Part shown: one piece after another, positions 18,266-26,452 of the stretch
Numbering within the stretch: the stretch's first letter is position 1
Layout of the letters: each line of letters starts with the position of its first letter
DNA from: Desulfacinum hydrothermale DSM 13146
GTDB lineage: Bacteria; Desulfobacterota; Syntrophobacteria; Syntrophobacterales; DSM-9756
Length of the DNA: 64,000 nucleotides
NCBI RefSeq assembly: GCF_900176285.1
Contig: NZ_FWXF01000019.1
Location: 1 to 64,000 of the forward strand
Direction: 5' to 3'
Program-made: the position numbers and the translations under genes
The notes under the pieces: generated by a model
The model's database searches: none
What the model was told of the DNA's origin: nothing
What the model saw: the letters and a program-made list of their open reading frames with translations, nothing else

Positions 18266-19872
18266 CCAAGATCGTTCGCCGCGTTCAACCGGGCCAGCAC
18301 TTCCTTTTCCAGGGTCTCCAGAAAGCTTCTGGAAATGCGTTCGATCTCCTTTCGGGTTTCCGGATCCAGGGCGTCCTGAGTCGCTTCCAGCATACGCCGC
18401 ACCTCACCGATGCGCACCTCCAGCTCGTGGAACTGTTGGAGCCAGGCGGCCGGGGCCGGTTCCACCCGCTCCAGGGCCAGATCCTCGCTCACATCCAACG
18501 TCTGGCCCAGGGTCGGTGTCCACACCCGATGCCCGAACCGTTCTTGAATCGCCCCGGCAAACGCGGCGCTCGATTCCTTTTCCCCATGGATGACCACCAC
18601 ACGAAGTTTGGGATTTTTGAAATTGGAGATCCACTCCAACAGATCGTCCCGGTCCGCGTGGGCGGAAAAGCCGCCGATCGTATGGATTTTGGCGCGCACC
18701 ACGACCTCTTCACCAAAGATCCGAATGGACCGGGCCCCTTCGATGAGACGCCGCCCGAGCGATCCCTCCGCCTGGTAGCCCACGATGACCAGGGAACATC
18801 CCTTCTTCCAGAGGTTGTGCTTCAAATGGTGCTTGATGCGGCCGGCGGTGCACATGCCGTTTCCGGCAATGATCACCGCCGGTCCTTCCAGGAGGTTGAG
18901 GGCCTTGGAATCGTCCGCCGACTTGGACAGGACCAGCTCCGGAAAGGAAAAGGGATCGTGGCCCTGCTTGAGGATCTCCACGGCATCCTCGTCGTAGTAT
19001 TGGCGCATTTGCTGGAAGATCTTGGTGGCGGCTATGGCCAAGGGGCTGTCCAGGTAGATGGGCAGGCGGGGAATCTTGCCGGAACGGAGCAGCTCGCCCA
19101 GCACGTATAAAATCTCCTGGGTTCTTTCCACGGCGAAGGCGGGGATCAGCACCTTTTGCCCGTGCTGATAACTGGTGTGGATGGCTTCCGTCAGTTCGTC
19201 CAGACTTTCCGGAAACGACCGGTGCCGCCTGTTCCCGTAGGTGGATTCGATAAAGAGCATGTCGGCATCGAAGATGGGCTCGGGGTCTTTGACGATGAGT
19301 TGATGCTTGCGGCCGATATCTCCCGAAAAAACGAGTTTTGTCCCCCGCCCGTCTCCGTCCCAAATCTCGAGGATGGACGATCCCAGGATGTGTCCCGCAT
19401 TACGAAGCCGCACCGTGTAGGCGGGTGTGGGCGAAAAGACTTGATCCCGCTCCATGGGCTGAAAGAGGGGAAAGCAGCGTTCGGCGTCCTCGGTGGTATA
19501 GAGAGGTTCCACCGGCTCCAGGCCGCGCCGCAGATTCTTCCGCGTCTTCCATTCCGCCTCCATCTCCTGTATGTGAGCGGAATCGAGCAAAAGGATCTTG
19601 CACAGTTCCGCCGTGGGTGGCGTGGTGTAGATCGGGCCTCGGAACCCATCCCGGACCAGTTTGGGAATGCGCCCGCAGTGATCGATGTGCGCATGGGTCA
19701 AAAGAAGGGCGTCGATTTCCGAGGGACTGAACGGCCAAGGCTCACGGTTGAGGGCATCCATGGCCTTGCCGCCCTGAAAAAGGCCGCAGTCCACCAAAAT
19801 CTTGGATCCGTTGTCGATCAGAAAACAAGAGCCCGTCACACACCCTGCTGCCCCGTAACATGTCACCTTCAC
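18262..19872 (-). CDS. MBL-fold/beta-CASP RNA-processing nuclease
   Basis: 536 residues. Metallo-beta-lactamase part: CYGAAGCVTGSCFLI, zinc motif LTHAHIDHCGRIP, VFSGDIGR and IESTYGNR. Beta-CASP part: PAFAVERTQEILYVLGEL, GYQAEGSLGRRL and HTIGGFSAHADRDDLLEW, the C-terminal zinc-binding His included. Such proteins act on RNA (CPSF73/Ysh1-like). GTG at 19872 is supported by GAGGAGG. The last 80 residues form a charged helical tail. It leads an operon with the 87-residue protein and the macro-domain gene, so an RNA/ADP-ribose link is conceivable. Confidence 0.93.
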   Translation of the reverse strand: MKVTCYGAAGCVTGSCFLIDNGSKILVDCGLFQGGKAMDALNREPWPFSPSEIDALLLTHAHIDHCGRIPKLVRDGFRGPIYTTPPTAELCKILLLDSAHIQEMEAEWKTRKNLRRGLEPVEPLYTTEDAERCFPLFQPMERDQVFSPTPAYTVRLRNAGHILGSSILEIWDGDGRGTKLVFSGDIGRKHQLIVKDPEPIFDADMLFIESTYGNRRHRSFPESLDELTEAIHTSYQHGQKVLIPAFAVERTQEILYVLGELLRSGKIPRLPIYLDSPLAIAATKIFQQMRQYYDEDAVEILKQGHDPFSFPELVLSKSADDSKALNLLEGPAVIIAGNGMCTAGRIKHHLKHNLWKKGCSLVIVGYQAEGSLGRRLIEGARSIRIFGEEVVVRAKIHTIGGFSAHADRDDLLEWISNFKNPKLRVVVIHGEKESSAAFAGAIQERFGHRVWTPTLGQTLDVSEDLALERVEPAPAAWLQQFHELEVRIGEVRRMLEATQDALDPETRKEIERISRSFLETLEKEVLARLNAANDLG

Positions 19873-19904
19873 AGCGTCCTCCTCGGTTCGTCTCTCCAGA
19901 GGTC

Positions 19905-20708
19905 TCACTCCGCCCACTTTCTGTAAATGTGGGGATCGGAGGCGCTTCGTAGGGCTCGCCAGGAGCCCGCCGGCAACCTCTCCCCGCTTCCCGTCACCAG
20001 AAAGCCCCCCACGACCAGGCTTTTCCAAATGCGGCCCAAGGACTCCTGCACCTGCTCACCGTCGTAATAGGTCAACAGGTTGTTTCTCAAAAAGATTAAA
20101 TGGGTCTCCGCACAGGGCGGCGGATCGTGCAAAAAATCGGATCGAACCCATTGGATCCCCGCCCGAAGACATTCCCGCACCCGGAAGGCTCCTTCCTCGA
20201 CCGGATCAAAGTACACGCCCAGAAGCTCCCGGCCAACCTCTTTCAGGCTGCTGCGCCGAAACACCCCCTCTCGAGCCATATCCAGTACCAGGGGATCCAG
20301 GTCGGTGGCCCACGCATCCAGCCGCGGCAGCCGTTCGCCGCCTTTTGCCAGCTGAAGCCAAAGCATCTTGAAGGAATAGATCTCCTCTCCCCGCGAGCAA
20401 CCCGCCGACCACACCCGCAAGGTGTCTCCACACCAACGGCAAAGCCCGGGGAGAAGATGCGTCTGGAGCACGTACCAAAGCCTCCGGTCCCGGAAAAAGC
20501 GGCTGATGTGCACCGCCAGGGCCAGTCGGCACTGGTGCTGCGCTTGCGGATTCACATCGCACAAATCCAGCCATTGGCGCACCGTGGAACACCCCCAGGT
20601 TCCCATGGCGCGAAGGAGATGCCGCTTCACACCCTTTCGCACCTTGCGGTATCCCGACCAGGAAAGATCGAAATGGTTCAAAACGGCTTTGAATTCGTCG
20701 TCGGTCAC
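19905..20708 (-). CDS. CheR-type SAM-dependent methyltransferase
   Basis: 267 residues. An N-terminal all-helical domain contains HISRFFRDRRLW (CheR-type 'T.FFRd'). The methyltransferase core has VWSAGCSRGEEIYS, ATDLDPLVLDMAREGVF and LIFLRNNLLTYYD. CheR methylates glutamates on chemoreceptors, but no chemotaxis gene is nearby. It ends 32 bases upstream of the nuclease start and may be co-transcribed with it. GTG at 20708 follows AAGGAAGG. Confidence 0.85.
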   Translation of the reverse strand: MTDDEFKAVLNHFDLSWSGYRKVRKGVKRHLLRAMGTWGCSTVRQWLDLCDVNPQAQHQCRLALAVHISRFFRDRRLWYVLQTHLLPGLCRWCGDTLRVWSAGCSRGEEIYSFKMLWLQLAKGGERLPRLDAWATDLDPLVLDMAREGVFRRSSLKEVGRELLGVYFDPVEEGAFRVRECLRAGIQWVRSDFLHDPPPCAETHLIFLRNNLLTYYDGEQVQESLGRIWKSLVVGGFLVTGSGERLPAGSWRALRSASDPHIYRKWAE

Positions 20709-20792
20709 CCCAGCCTTCCTTTCTTTCCCCCACCCAGGGGTTATACTGCGTTGGATCCATTCGGTCCAACGGCGCAATGGGCAAGGGGAGAC

Positions 20793-21896
20793 ATGAGGGC
20801 CATGCTGGATGCGAAGCTTCTAAGGGAACAAGTCCGTTACAACTGTCTTCTGGCGGAAGCCCATCATGGAGGCACCCTGTCCGTATGCGGATTGGTATTG
20901 CGTTTGAGAGACCACTACAAGTGGGAACAGGGACTACCGCCCTGGCGTGAACCGGAACCGTCGGATCTCTTGGACTGGATCGAAACAAGGGAGGCCCGGT
21001 GGGAAGAGATCGACTCCGAAGGCTTCACTTCCCTCCGGATCGGTTCCGAGCTCCTGGACCCTTTCCAGGTGGAGCGGATCAACGACGTCCTGGTCCCCGA
21101 AGGGCTCGTTTACGGGGCGGGTTACGTGGCGGGCCTGCGGCCCTCCTTCTTTCTGGGAACGCTTCGTGAAATCCAATATCTGGACGATGTGCGGGTCTTG
21201 ATGGTTGGAAAGGAGCTGGCTCGCGATATCTTCGCCTCCCCGGCCATGCGGCAAGGATCCATCATCTACGCTCGCCATCACCCCATGGTCTCCTTTCTGT
21301 GGGAACAGATCTTCGAGAGGCGCCCCTCGGCTCGAAACGCTCTGCACTTCGCCCTGGCTCAGTACGGGCTGGACATGGAAGCGGTGTCCGCGGATCCCAA
21401 TGGGCATGCGGACCGGCTGTACGCCATTTCCGAGGAGCAATTAGCCACATGGGTGCATCACGAACTGGGAGAGATGCGACAAAGCCTTTTCGATAACGCC
21501 ATGTGGCGGGAAATCGTCGCCTCCTATGCCAACAGCGCCGTGGAAGTCTACGCCCGTGTTTTGAAGGATCTGGCCGCCGACACGGACGAGACGGGATTGC
21601 TGGCCCACATCACGACAGCACGAAAGGCCGCCTCTCTCGGTTTTTACGTGGCCTTTCTCAGGCCCTTCACCAAGCTTCTCTTTCCGGAAATCTTGAGGGC
21701 CTTTCGCGTCTTTCGCCAATCCAGAGACTGGGCAACCATCGCCGCGGCGCGAGATCGAGCGCGTCAGCGGATCACCCGGCAGATCGAGGATCTGGTCCGA
21801 CTGCATCGCCAGGGCGAAAGCCGCGGACGTCCATGGGCCAAGCGGGCCATCGAGGAAGAGTTGATTGCCCCCTTGGGAATCCTCAAGAGGAGTTGA
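20793..21896 (+). CDS. conserved protein of unknown function, 367 residues
   Basis: Starts at ATG 20793 behind AAGGGGAG, divergent from the CheR-like gene (84-base gap). Soluble, no signal peptide. The first half has YNCLLAEAHHGGTLSVCGLVLRLRDHYKW and WLPWREPEPSDLLDWIETREARWEEI-like text. The middle region holds many acidic/aromatic motifs, including ARHHPMVSFLWEQIFERR. The C-terminal third is helical, with FLRPFTKLLFPEILRAFRVFRQSRDW. It probably represents a lineage-restricted family; no function can be given. Confidence 0.8.
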   Translation: MRAMLDAKLLREQVRYNCLLAEAHHGGTLSVCGLVLRLRDHYKWEQGLPPWREPEPSDLLDWIETREARWEEIDSEGFTSLRIGSELLDPFQVERINDVLVPEGLVYGAGYVAGLRPSFFLGTLREIQYLDDVRVLMVGKELARDIFASPAMRQGSIIYARHHPMVSFLWEQIFERRPSARNALHFALAQYGLDMEAVSADPNGHADRLYAISEEQLATWVHHELGEMRQSLFDNAMWREIVASYANSAVEVYARVLKDLAADTDETGLLAHITTARKAASLGFYVAFLRPFTKLLFPEILRAFRVFRQSRDWATIAAARDRARQRITRQIEDLVRLHRQGESRGRPWAKRAIEEELIAPLGILKRS

Positions 21897-22064
21897 CCTC
21901 CCGAACCAACCCCGCGCCCCCATGAAGGAGGGCATAGCCGCTAAGCCGCATTGGGCAACCCCCTGGGAAACGGCCTGAAAAAGGGTTCCGACCCCCCAAG
22001 CCCATCTTGCAGACACCGCCTGATGGGGGCGGCTCGGCTGATGGCGCCCCATAAAGGAAGGGGC

Positions 22065-22106
22065 TTGACAGATGCGAGGACTTCACATATTAAAGCATTC
22101 GCATAT
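22065..22106 (+). promoter_or_regulatory. promoter and likely operator of the arsR-dsrE unit
   Basis: TTGACA (22065-22070), a 17-base spacer and TATTAA (22088-22093). An inverted repeat ATGCGA (22072-22077) / TCGCAT (22099-22104) straddles the -10 element, and two ATAT boxes lie at 22087 and 22103. Placement over the promoter fits autorepression by the ArsR protein encoded 28 bases downstream. Confidence 0.6.
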
Positions 22107-22133
22107 CTTGATCTCATGACGTGTGGAGGCGCC

Positions 22134-22445
22134 ATGGCCACCCCCGATGTCCGTTTGGAACACCTGCAAAAAGCCGCCGAAGTCCTGCGGGTCGTCGCCC
22201 ATCCCGTTCGGCTTCAGATCCTACAATTCCTGGAAGGCGGCGAGAAGACAGTCACCGAGATCCATACCGGTCTGGACCTTCCCCAAGCCTACACGTCCCA
22301 GCAGCTCAATCTCATGAAATCCAAAGATATTCTGGCTTCACGGAGGGATGGCTCCCAGGTCTTCTACCGCATCGCCAACTGGAATGTGTTGAAGATCATC
22401 CACTGCGTGTGTGCAGACAGCGCAGGTGAAACGGCACAGACTTGA
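22134..22445 (+). CDS. ArsR-family winged-helix repressor
   Basis: 103 residues: AEVLRVVAHPVRLQILQFLEGGEKTVTEI, then the recognition helix region LPQAYTSQQLNLMKSKDILASRRDGSQVFYRIAN. The metal-binding ELCVC motif of classical ArsR/SmtB is absent. Cysteines occur only in the C-terminal HCVCADS. It could sense a thiol or reactive sulfur species rather than metal; this is inferred from the adjacent dsrE-like gene. Start at 22134 with GGAGG upstream. Confidence 0.9.
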   Translation: MATPDVRLEHLQKAAEVLRVVAHPVRLQILQFLEGGEKTVTEIHTGLDLPQAYTSQQLNLMKSKDILASRRDGSQVFYRIANWNVLKIIHCVCADSAGETAQT

Positions 22446-22502
22446 ACCGGGTCGGGCCTACCCGCCCTTCCCAATCCCTAAAGACCTTGGAGGTAGAAAA
22501 AC

Positions 22503-22964
22503 ATGACACAGGCATCGAATCCCGTTCCCGAAAAGAAATCGTGTACCTTCATCTGCAGCCGAGACACCCTGGACGGCGCCTTCCCGTCCCTGGTACTGGG
22601 GCTGAACGCCGTCCGGCTGGGCATGGAAGCCACCATCTTCTACACCTTCATGGGGATCAATGTGATCCGCAAGAATCACCAGAACAAATGCCGGTTCATC
22701 CCGCCCGGCACCCTGGGAGCCATCCCAGGCATGGCGGCCATGGCCACCAAGATGATGAAAAAGAAGATGGATGAGGCGCAAATCCCCTGCCTGGAAGAGC
22801 TTTTGGAAATGGCGCAGCTGGAGGGAATCAAGCTGGTGGCCTGCAAGATGACCGTGGACATGATGGGCCTGACCCAGGACGATTTCATCGATGGGGTGGA
22901 AATCCAGACGGCCGAAGACTACCTGAAACACGCCGTCGACTGTCAGATCAATATGTTCACCTGA
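22503..22964 (+). CDS. DsrE/DsrF-like sulfur-relay family protein
   Basis: 153 residues, soluble. The DsrE fold is shown by the N-terminal CTFICSRDTLDGAFPSLVLGLNAVRLGMEATIFYTF, a methionine/lysine-rich stretch MAAMATKMMKKKM, and KLVACKMTVDMMGLTQDDFIDGV. The conserved Cys in LVACKMT is in the position used for persulfide transfer in DsrE/TusD-like proteins. Strong ribosome site TTGGAGG. It is expected to be transcribed together with arsR, 57 bases upstream. Confidence 0.9.
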   Translation: MTQASNPVPEKKSCTFICSRDTLDGAFPSLVLGLNAVRLGMEATIFYTFMGINVIRKNHQNKCRFIPPGTLGAIPGMAAMATKMMKKKMDEAQIPCLEELLEMAQLEGIKLVACKMTVDMMGLTQDDFIDGVEIQTAEDYLKHAVDCQINMFT

Positions 22965-23029
22965 TCCTGGAGCGCAGCCAGCTGGGAGGGACGATTTGGA
23001 TCCCTCCCCAGCCCTTTTCTTTTATCCCG

Positions 23030-23250
23030 GCTGCCTGACAAGGGCCTCTCGCCCTTTTGTGGCGTTCTGACCCGTTGAAATTTCACCGGCCCCGGGGTGC
23101 TTTTTGAATTCTCAGGCAGCCTTGGTGGGGCGGGTTCGGAACCCGCCCCTACGGTTGAAACGCCAGGCCGGCAGGACATCCCCGCCGGTGGCCCCAAGCT
23201 TCTTTCCCTACAACAAGGGAGCAAGCTGGGCGTTTTCGGACAGGCTTCTG
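23030..23250 (+). repeat. dispersed intergenic repeat, copy C
   Basis: Occupies most of the 337-base gap 22965-23301; the rest shows nothing notable. The left module is bounded by GGCTGCCTGA (23029-23038) and its inverse TCAGGCAGCC (23112-23121). A 23-base perfect palindrome follows (23127-23149, arms GGGGCGGGTTC / GAACCCGCCCC). The right module is bounded by TTGAAACGCC and GGGCGTTTTC. It is the near-complete reverse complement of copy A. Confidence 0.88.
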
Positions 23251-23301
23251 GTGGTGGGATAGGGCCGAAACGTCGGATCCAAGCGTGATCAGGCAATCCC
23301 T

Positions 23302-23508
23302 TCAGGAAGGCTCCTTGGCCGCCGATCGCACACCTTTTCCCTGTACATTCACGGGGCAGCGCTCCATGCGCGCTATCTTTTCCGCCATCTCCGCCTGGGT
23401 CCGGAATATCCAAGAGCTGGGTTCCGCGTAGCAATAGACCGCCAGATCGCATTGGGAGCATTCCGCCGCATCCGCGGTCCCGTTCGCAGCGTCTTTCTCT
23501 TGAGCCAT
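23302..23508 (-). CDS. small cysteine-containing protein of unknown function
   Basis: 68 residues. The motif ECSQCDLAVYCYAEPSSWIFRTQAEM..KIARMERCP places four cysteines in a C-x2-C-x6-C-x24-C spacing that may bind zinc or an iron-sulfur cluster. The ATG directly follows the stop of the HNH gene (TGAATG), with GGGGGAG before it, so it is the last gene of a three-gene unit. No family name recognised. Confidence 0.7.
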   Translation of the reverse strand: MAQEKDAANGTADAAECSQCDLAVYCYAEPSSWIFRTQAEMAEKIARMERCPVNVQGKGVRSAAKEPS

Positions 23509-23859
23509 TCACTCCCCCTTTTGTGCGGGCGCCTGAAGGGTTCTCAAATACTCCTCCCACTCGATGGGCAAATAGTATTTTTTCTTGCTGTTGCAGTCCT
23601 TGCAACAAGGCACCACGTTGCCTTTGGTGGTGCGACCGCCGCGGACCAAGGGGACCACATGGTCCATGGTGAGGTCCTTGGGATCCACACGGGCACCGCA
23701 GTAGTGGCAGCGCCCCTTGGCGATACGGCGCTGCCACCACTGGGTCTTTCTCAGGGCTCGAGCTTTTTCCTTTTCTTTACGCACGTGCCCCGGCGGCACT
23801 TCCACCAAGAAACCGGAGCCCGCCATTCCTTCGATCATGACTTCATCATCTCGGTTCAA
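23509..23859 (-). CDS. HNH endonuclease
   Basis: About 116 residues. The HNH core reads RCHYCGARVDPKDLTMDHVVPLVRGGRTTKGNVVPCCKDCNSKK: two CxxC pairs hold a structural zinc, DHVVP provides the catalytic His and GNVVPCC.DCN completes the site. Starts with TTG at 23859 overlapping the upstream stop (TTGA), or ATG at 23838. Small HNH proteins of this type occur widely as stand-alone nucleases; there is no restriction or phage context here. Confidence 0.88.
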   Translation of the reverse strand: MNRDDEVMIEGMAGSGFLVEVPPGHVRKEKEKARALRKTQWWQRRIAKGRCHYCGARVDPKDLTMDHVVPLVRGGRTTKGNVVPCCKDCNSKKKYYLPIEWEEYLRTLQAPAQKGE

Positions 23860-24443
23860 GACTGTCCCAGCATCGCCTTCTTGAGGTCCTTGGACGCCGG
23901 GTGCTCACCGAAGTAGATCTTCCAAAGGGCCTGCATGAAATCGGCTCCGGGAACAACCCCTTTTTCCACGCCTTTGATCACCACATGGGTCCCCACGCCC
24001 GGTTCGTAGGAGAGTCGCACTTCTTCACCTTTCTTGATCGGCTCGGTGAACCATCCGACGAAGGTATCCATCTTCTTTTTGAGCGCGGCATCGGGCTGCG
24101 GGGTGTTCTTGGTAAAGCCTTCCTTCCAGCCTTCCACCCATTTGTCCGCGTCCACTTTCTTGTAGATCACGTGGATCACCACCGCCTTGGGTTGGTCGGA
24201 TTCGATGGCCGTGCGGGCCTCGCTCACCTTTTCTTTGGCGTAAAAAGCGCCGTAGTAGACATCGATGAAGAACTTCTTGCGAATGCCGATGCCGTTGAGC
24301 GCGCATTTTTCCCCACCAATGGTGATCTCATCGGGGAAAGTCACTCCCTTGAATTGGGCGGCCGAAGCAAGAGAGACCGTCAAGAGCAGAGTCAGCACAG
24401 CCACACACCCGCACGCTTTCCTCAAGGAATCCCACCTTTTCAT
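23856..24443 (-). CDS. chalcone isomerase-like periplasmic protein
   Basis: 195 residues. A typical signal peptide (MKRWDSLRK followed by a hydrophobic run ending in SLASAA) targets it to the periplasm. The mature part has the CHI-like fold signatures FPDEITIGGEKCALNGIGIRKKFFIDVYYGAFY and the C-terminal FMQALWKIYFGEHPASKDLKKAMLG. Bacterial members bind fatty acids or heme-like ligands, and most have no enzymatic role established. It heads a unit with the HNH and small Cys genes. Confidence 0.88.
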   Translation of the reverse strand: MKRWDSLRKACGCVAVLTLLLTVSLASAAQFKGVTFPDEITIGGEKCALNGIGIRKKFFIDVYYGAFYAKEKVSEARTAIESDQPKAVVIHVIYKKVDADKWVEGWKEGFTKNTPQPDAALKKKMDTFVGWFTEPIKKGEEVRLSYEPGVGTHVVIKGVEKGVVPGADFMQALWKIYFGEHPASKDLKKAMLGQS

Positions 24444-24517
24444 AACCCCTCCTTATGGATTCTCACCGGATTCATAGCTCGGTGCCCCTGAGACCTATCT
24501 TACCATCGAGTAACGTC

Positions 24518-25969
24518 TCATTCCTCTTGGGCCTGCAGAACCACGTAGAAGGTATGGTCCCCTCGCTTGATCAGCAGGAGAAGGCTCCGTTTTTTCTTTC
24601 CTTTCTTAAGAGCCTGGTTGTAGTCGCGCAGGTTTTGGATCTTTTTCCGGTTGACCTCCTTGATCAGATCGCCCGGACGAAGTCTGGCCTCCGCAGCCGG
24701 AGACCCGGGCTCCACTTCCGTGATGATCACTCCCCGCTCGGAGACATCCCAACCGAATCGCGAAGCCAGTTCCTCGGTCAGGTTCTGGACGCTCATACCC
24801 CAGGAAGTCTTTTCCACGGAGGGCGGTTCAGAGACGCCTTCCTCCGGCATGGTCCCCAGTCGGAGCTGGATGGTTTTTCGGGAACCATCGCGCAGGATCC
24901 CGATCTTGACGGTGGTTTCGGGCCGTGTGCTCGCCACTTTCCGCGAGAGCTGATGGGCGTTTTCCACGGGTTCTCCGTTGAACTCCACCACGATGTCGCC
25001 CGTTTCCAGCCCCGCCTTGTCCGCCGGACTGTCTTCAATCACGTCCGAAATGAGGACTCCCTTGGATTCCTTCAGACCGAACGATTCCGCCAGTTCCGGT
25101 GTGATGTCCTGAATCATCACGCCCAGCCAGCCTCGAATCACTTTGCCGCTCTTGAGTTGGGGCAACAGTTCCTTGGCCATGTTGATGGGGATGGCAAACC
25201 CAATGCCTTGGCCCCGGGCCACGATGGCCGTATTGATCCCCACCACCTCGCCGCGCATGTTGAACAGAGGCCCGCCGCTGTTGCCCGGATTGATGGCCGC
25301 GTCCGTCTGTAGAAAGTCATCGTAGGGACCGGCGCCGATGATGCGGCCCTTGGCGCTGATGATGCCCACGGTCACGGTGTGTCCCAGGCCAAAGGGGTTG
25401 CCCACGGCCATGACCCAGTCGCCCACCCGCAGTGCATCCGAGTTTCCCAGCGGGGCGGCTTTGGGAAAGTCCTCGTCGGGCTTGACCTTGATGAGGGCCA
25501 GATCCGTCTTGGAATCCCGCCCCACGACCTTGGCGTCGTATTCCTTTCCATTCTGGAGCTTGATCTTGATTTCGTCCGCCTTGTCCACCACGTGATTGTT
25601 GGTGAGGATGAGGCCTTCTTCATCGATGACCACCCCGGACCCCAGGGAGTGGGTCTTCATCTTGCCCTGGGGCACGTCCCCGAAAAAGCGCTTGAAGAAG
25701 TCGTCGCCGAAAAACTCACGGAAAGGCGAGTCCGGGTTCAGGAAGGGCTGCAGCGGATGGCCCTTGATCACTTGAGTGGTGGAGATGTTCACAACAGAGT
25801 CCTTAACCTGATCGGCCAGATCAGCAAAGGACGACGGCGCGTTGTTTCCATAAGGGCTGACGACGGCCCACGCCATGGGTCCCAAGGTCCCGAAGAAAAT
25901 CATAAAACACAAGAAAAAGAGCCCTCCGCGGCCCGTCACCACGCTCTTGCGAAGCCATTCTCGCCTCAT
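24518..25969 (-). CDS. periplasmic serine protease of the DegP/HtrA (Do) family
   Basis: 483 residues. The signal anchor (residues about 15-40) ends at MAWAV. The protease domain has the triad His in ILTNNHVVD, Asp in SKTDLALIKV and Ser in NPGNSGGPLF. Two PDZ domains follow (GWLGVMIQDITPELAESFG..., then WGMSVQNLTEELASRFG...). It degrades or refolds damaged envelope proteins. The start ATG 25969 has AAAGGAG; an upstream extension to 26044 is open but lacks a site. Divergent from the 26112 gene. Confidence 0.95.
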   Translation of the reverse strand: MRREWLRKSVVTGRGGLFFLCFMIFFGTLGPMAWAVVSPYGNNAPSSFADLADQVKDSVVNISTTQVIKGHPLQPFLNPDSPFREFFGDDFFKRFFGDVPQGKMKTHSLGSGVVIDEEGLILTNNHVVDKADEIKIKLQNGKEYDAKVVGRDSKTDLALIKVKPDEDFPKAAPLGNSDALRVGDWVMAVGNPFGLGHTVTVGIISAKGRIIGAGPYDDFLQTDAAINPGNSGGPLFNMRGEVVGINTAIVARGQGIGFAIPINMAKELLPQLKSGKVIRGWLGVMIQDITPELAESFGLKESKGVLISDVIEDSPADKAGLETGDIVVEFNGEPVENAHQLSRKVASTRPETTVKIGILRDGSRKTIQLRLGTMPEEGVSEPPSVEKTSWGMSVQNLTEELASRFGWDVSERGVIITEVEPGSPAAEARLRPGDLIKEVNRKKIQNLRDYNQALKKGKKKRSLLLLIKRGDHTFYVVLQAQEE

Positions 25970-26111
25970 CACCCGCTCTCCTTTCCACATCGCAAACACC
26001 GTGTGCGCTCCTTTGACGATTTGGGGAAATTTGTTATACACCATAAATCAAGGAAGGGAAAAATCAAGGACACCCAACCCAAGGTCGCTTCGGGGAGGAG
26101 CTGCGAAACCC

Positions 26112-26441
26112 ATGAAACCTCAAACGCTCGTGGATGCTTCCAGATGCGCCGTCGCCATCATTCAACGCAACCCCGAGCTTGCCCGCGTCTACAAACGAGC
26201 CGTACAGCGCTATGGGGAGGGGGAATTGAACCTGACGGTCCTCGAGCTCATCGCTCAGGCTTTTCAGGAAGGAAAGCTGGAAGAGGACGTCTTCAAGGGC
26301 TCAGAAAACCTTCTCAGTTTCTGCTGCGGGGCGTGGATCCAGTTCCTGCTCGTGGAATTTGCCGGCATCAAGAAGACCGATCTCCACGCCATGGCGAAAA
26401 AGCTTTTCAAGGAAACCCACGCCAACCGTTCCATCCATTGA
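26112..26441 (+). CDS. conserved small protein of unknown function
   Basis: 109 residues, soluble and helical: TLVDASRCAVAIIQRNPELARVYKRAVQRYGEGELNLTVLELIAQAFQEGKLEEDV, then FCCGAWIQFLLVEFAG and a basic C-terminus. A GGGGAGGAG lies 11 bases before the ATG, a bit far. No family recognised. It lies between divergent htrA and convergent RSH genes. Confidence 0.65.
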   Translation: MKPQTLVDASRCAVAIIQRNPELARVYKRAVQRYGEGELNLTVLELIAQAFQEGKLEEDVFKGSENLLSFCCGAWIQFLLVEFAGIKKTDLHAMAKKLFKETHANRSIH

Positions 26442-26452
26442 GCGCAAGCCGG

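Noticed and set aside
17464-19110. 548-residue open frame on the plus strand
   Set aside because: Antisense to the macro-domain and beta-CASP genes, both of which have clear catalytic motifs.
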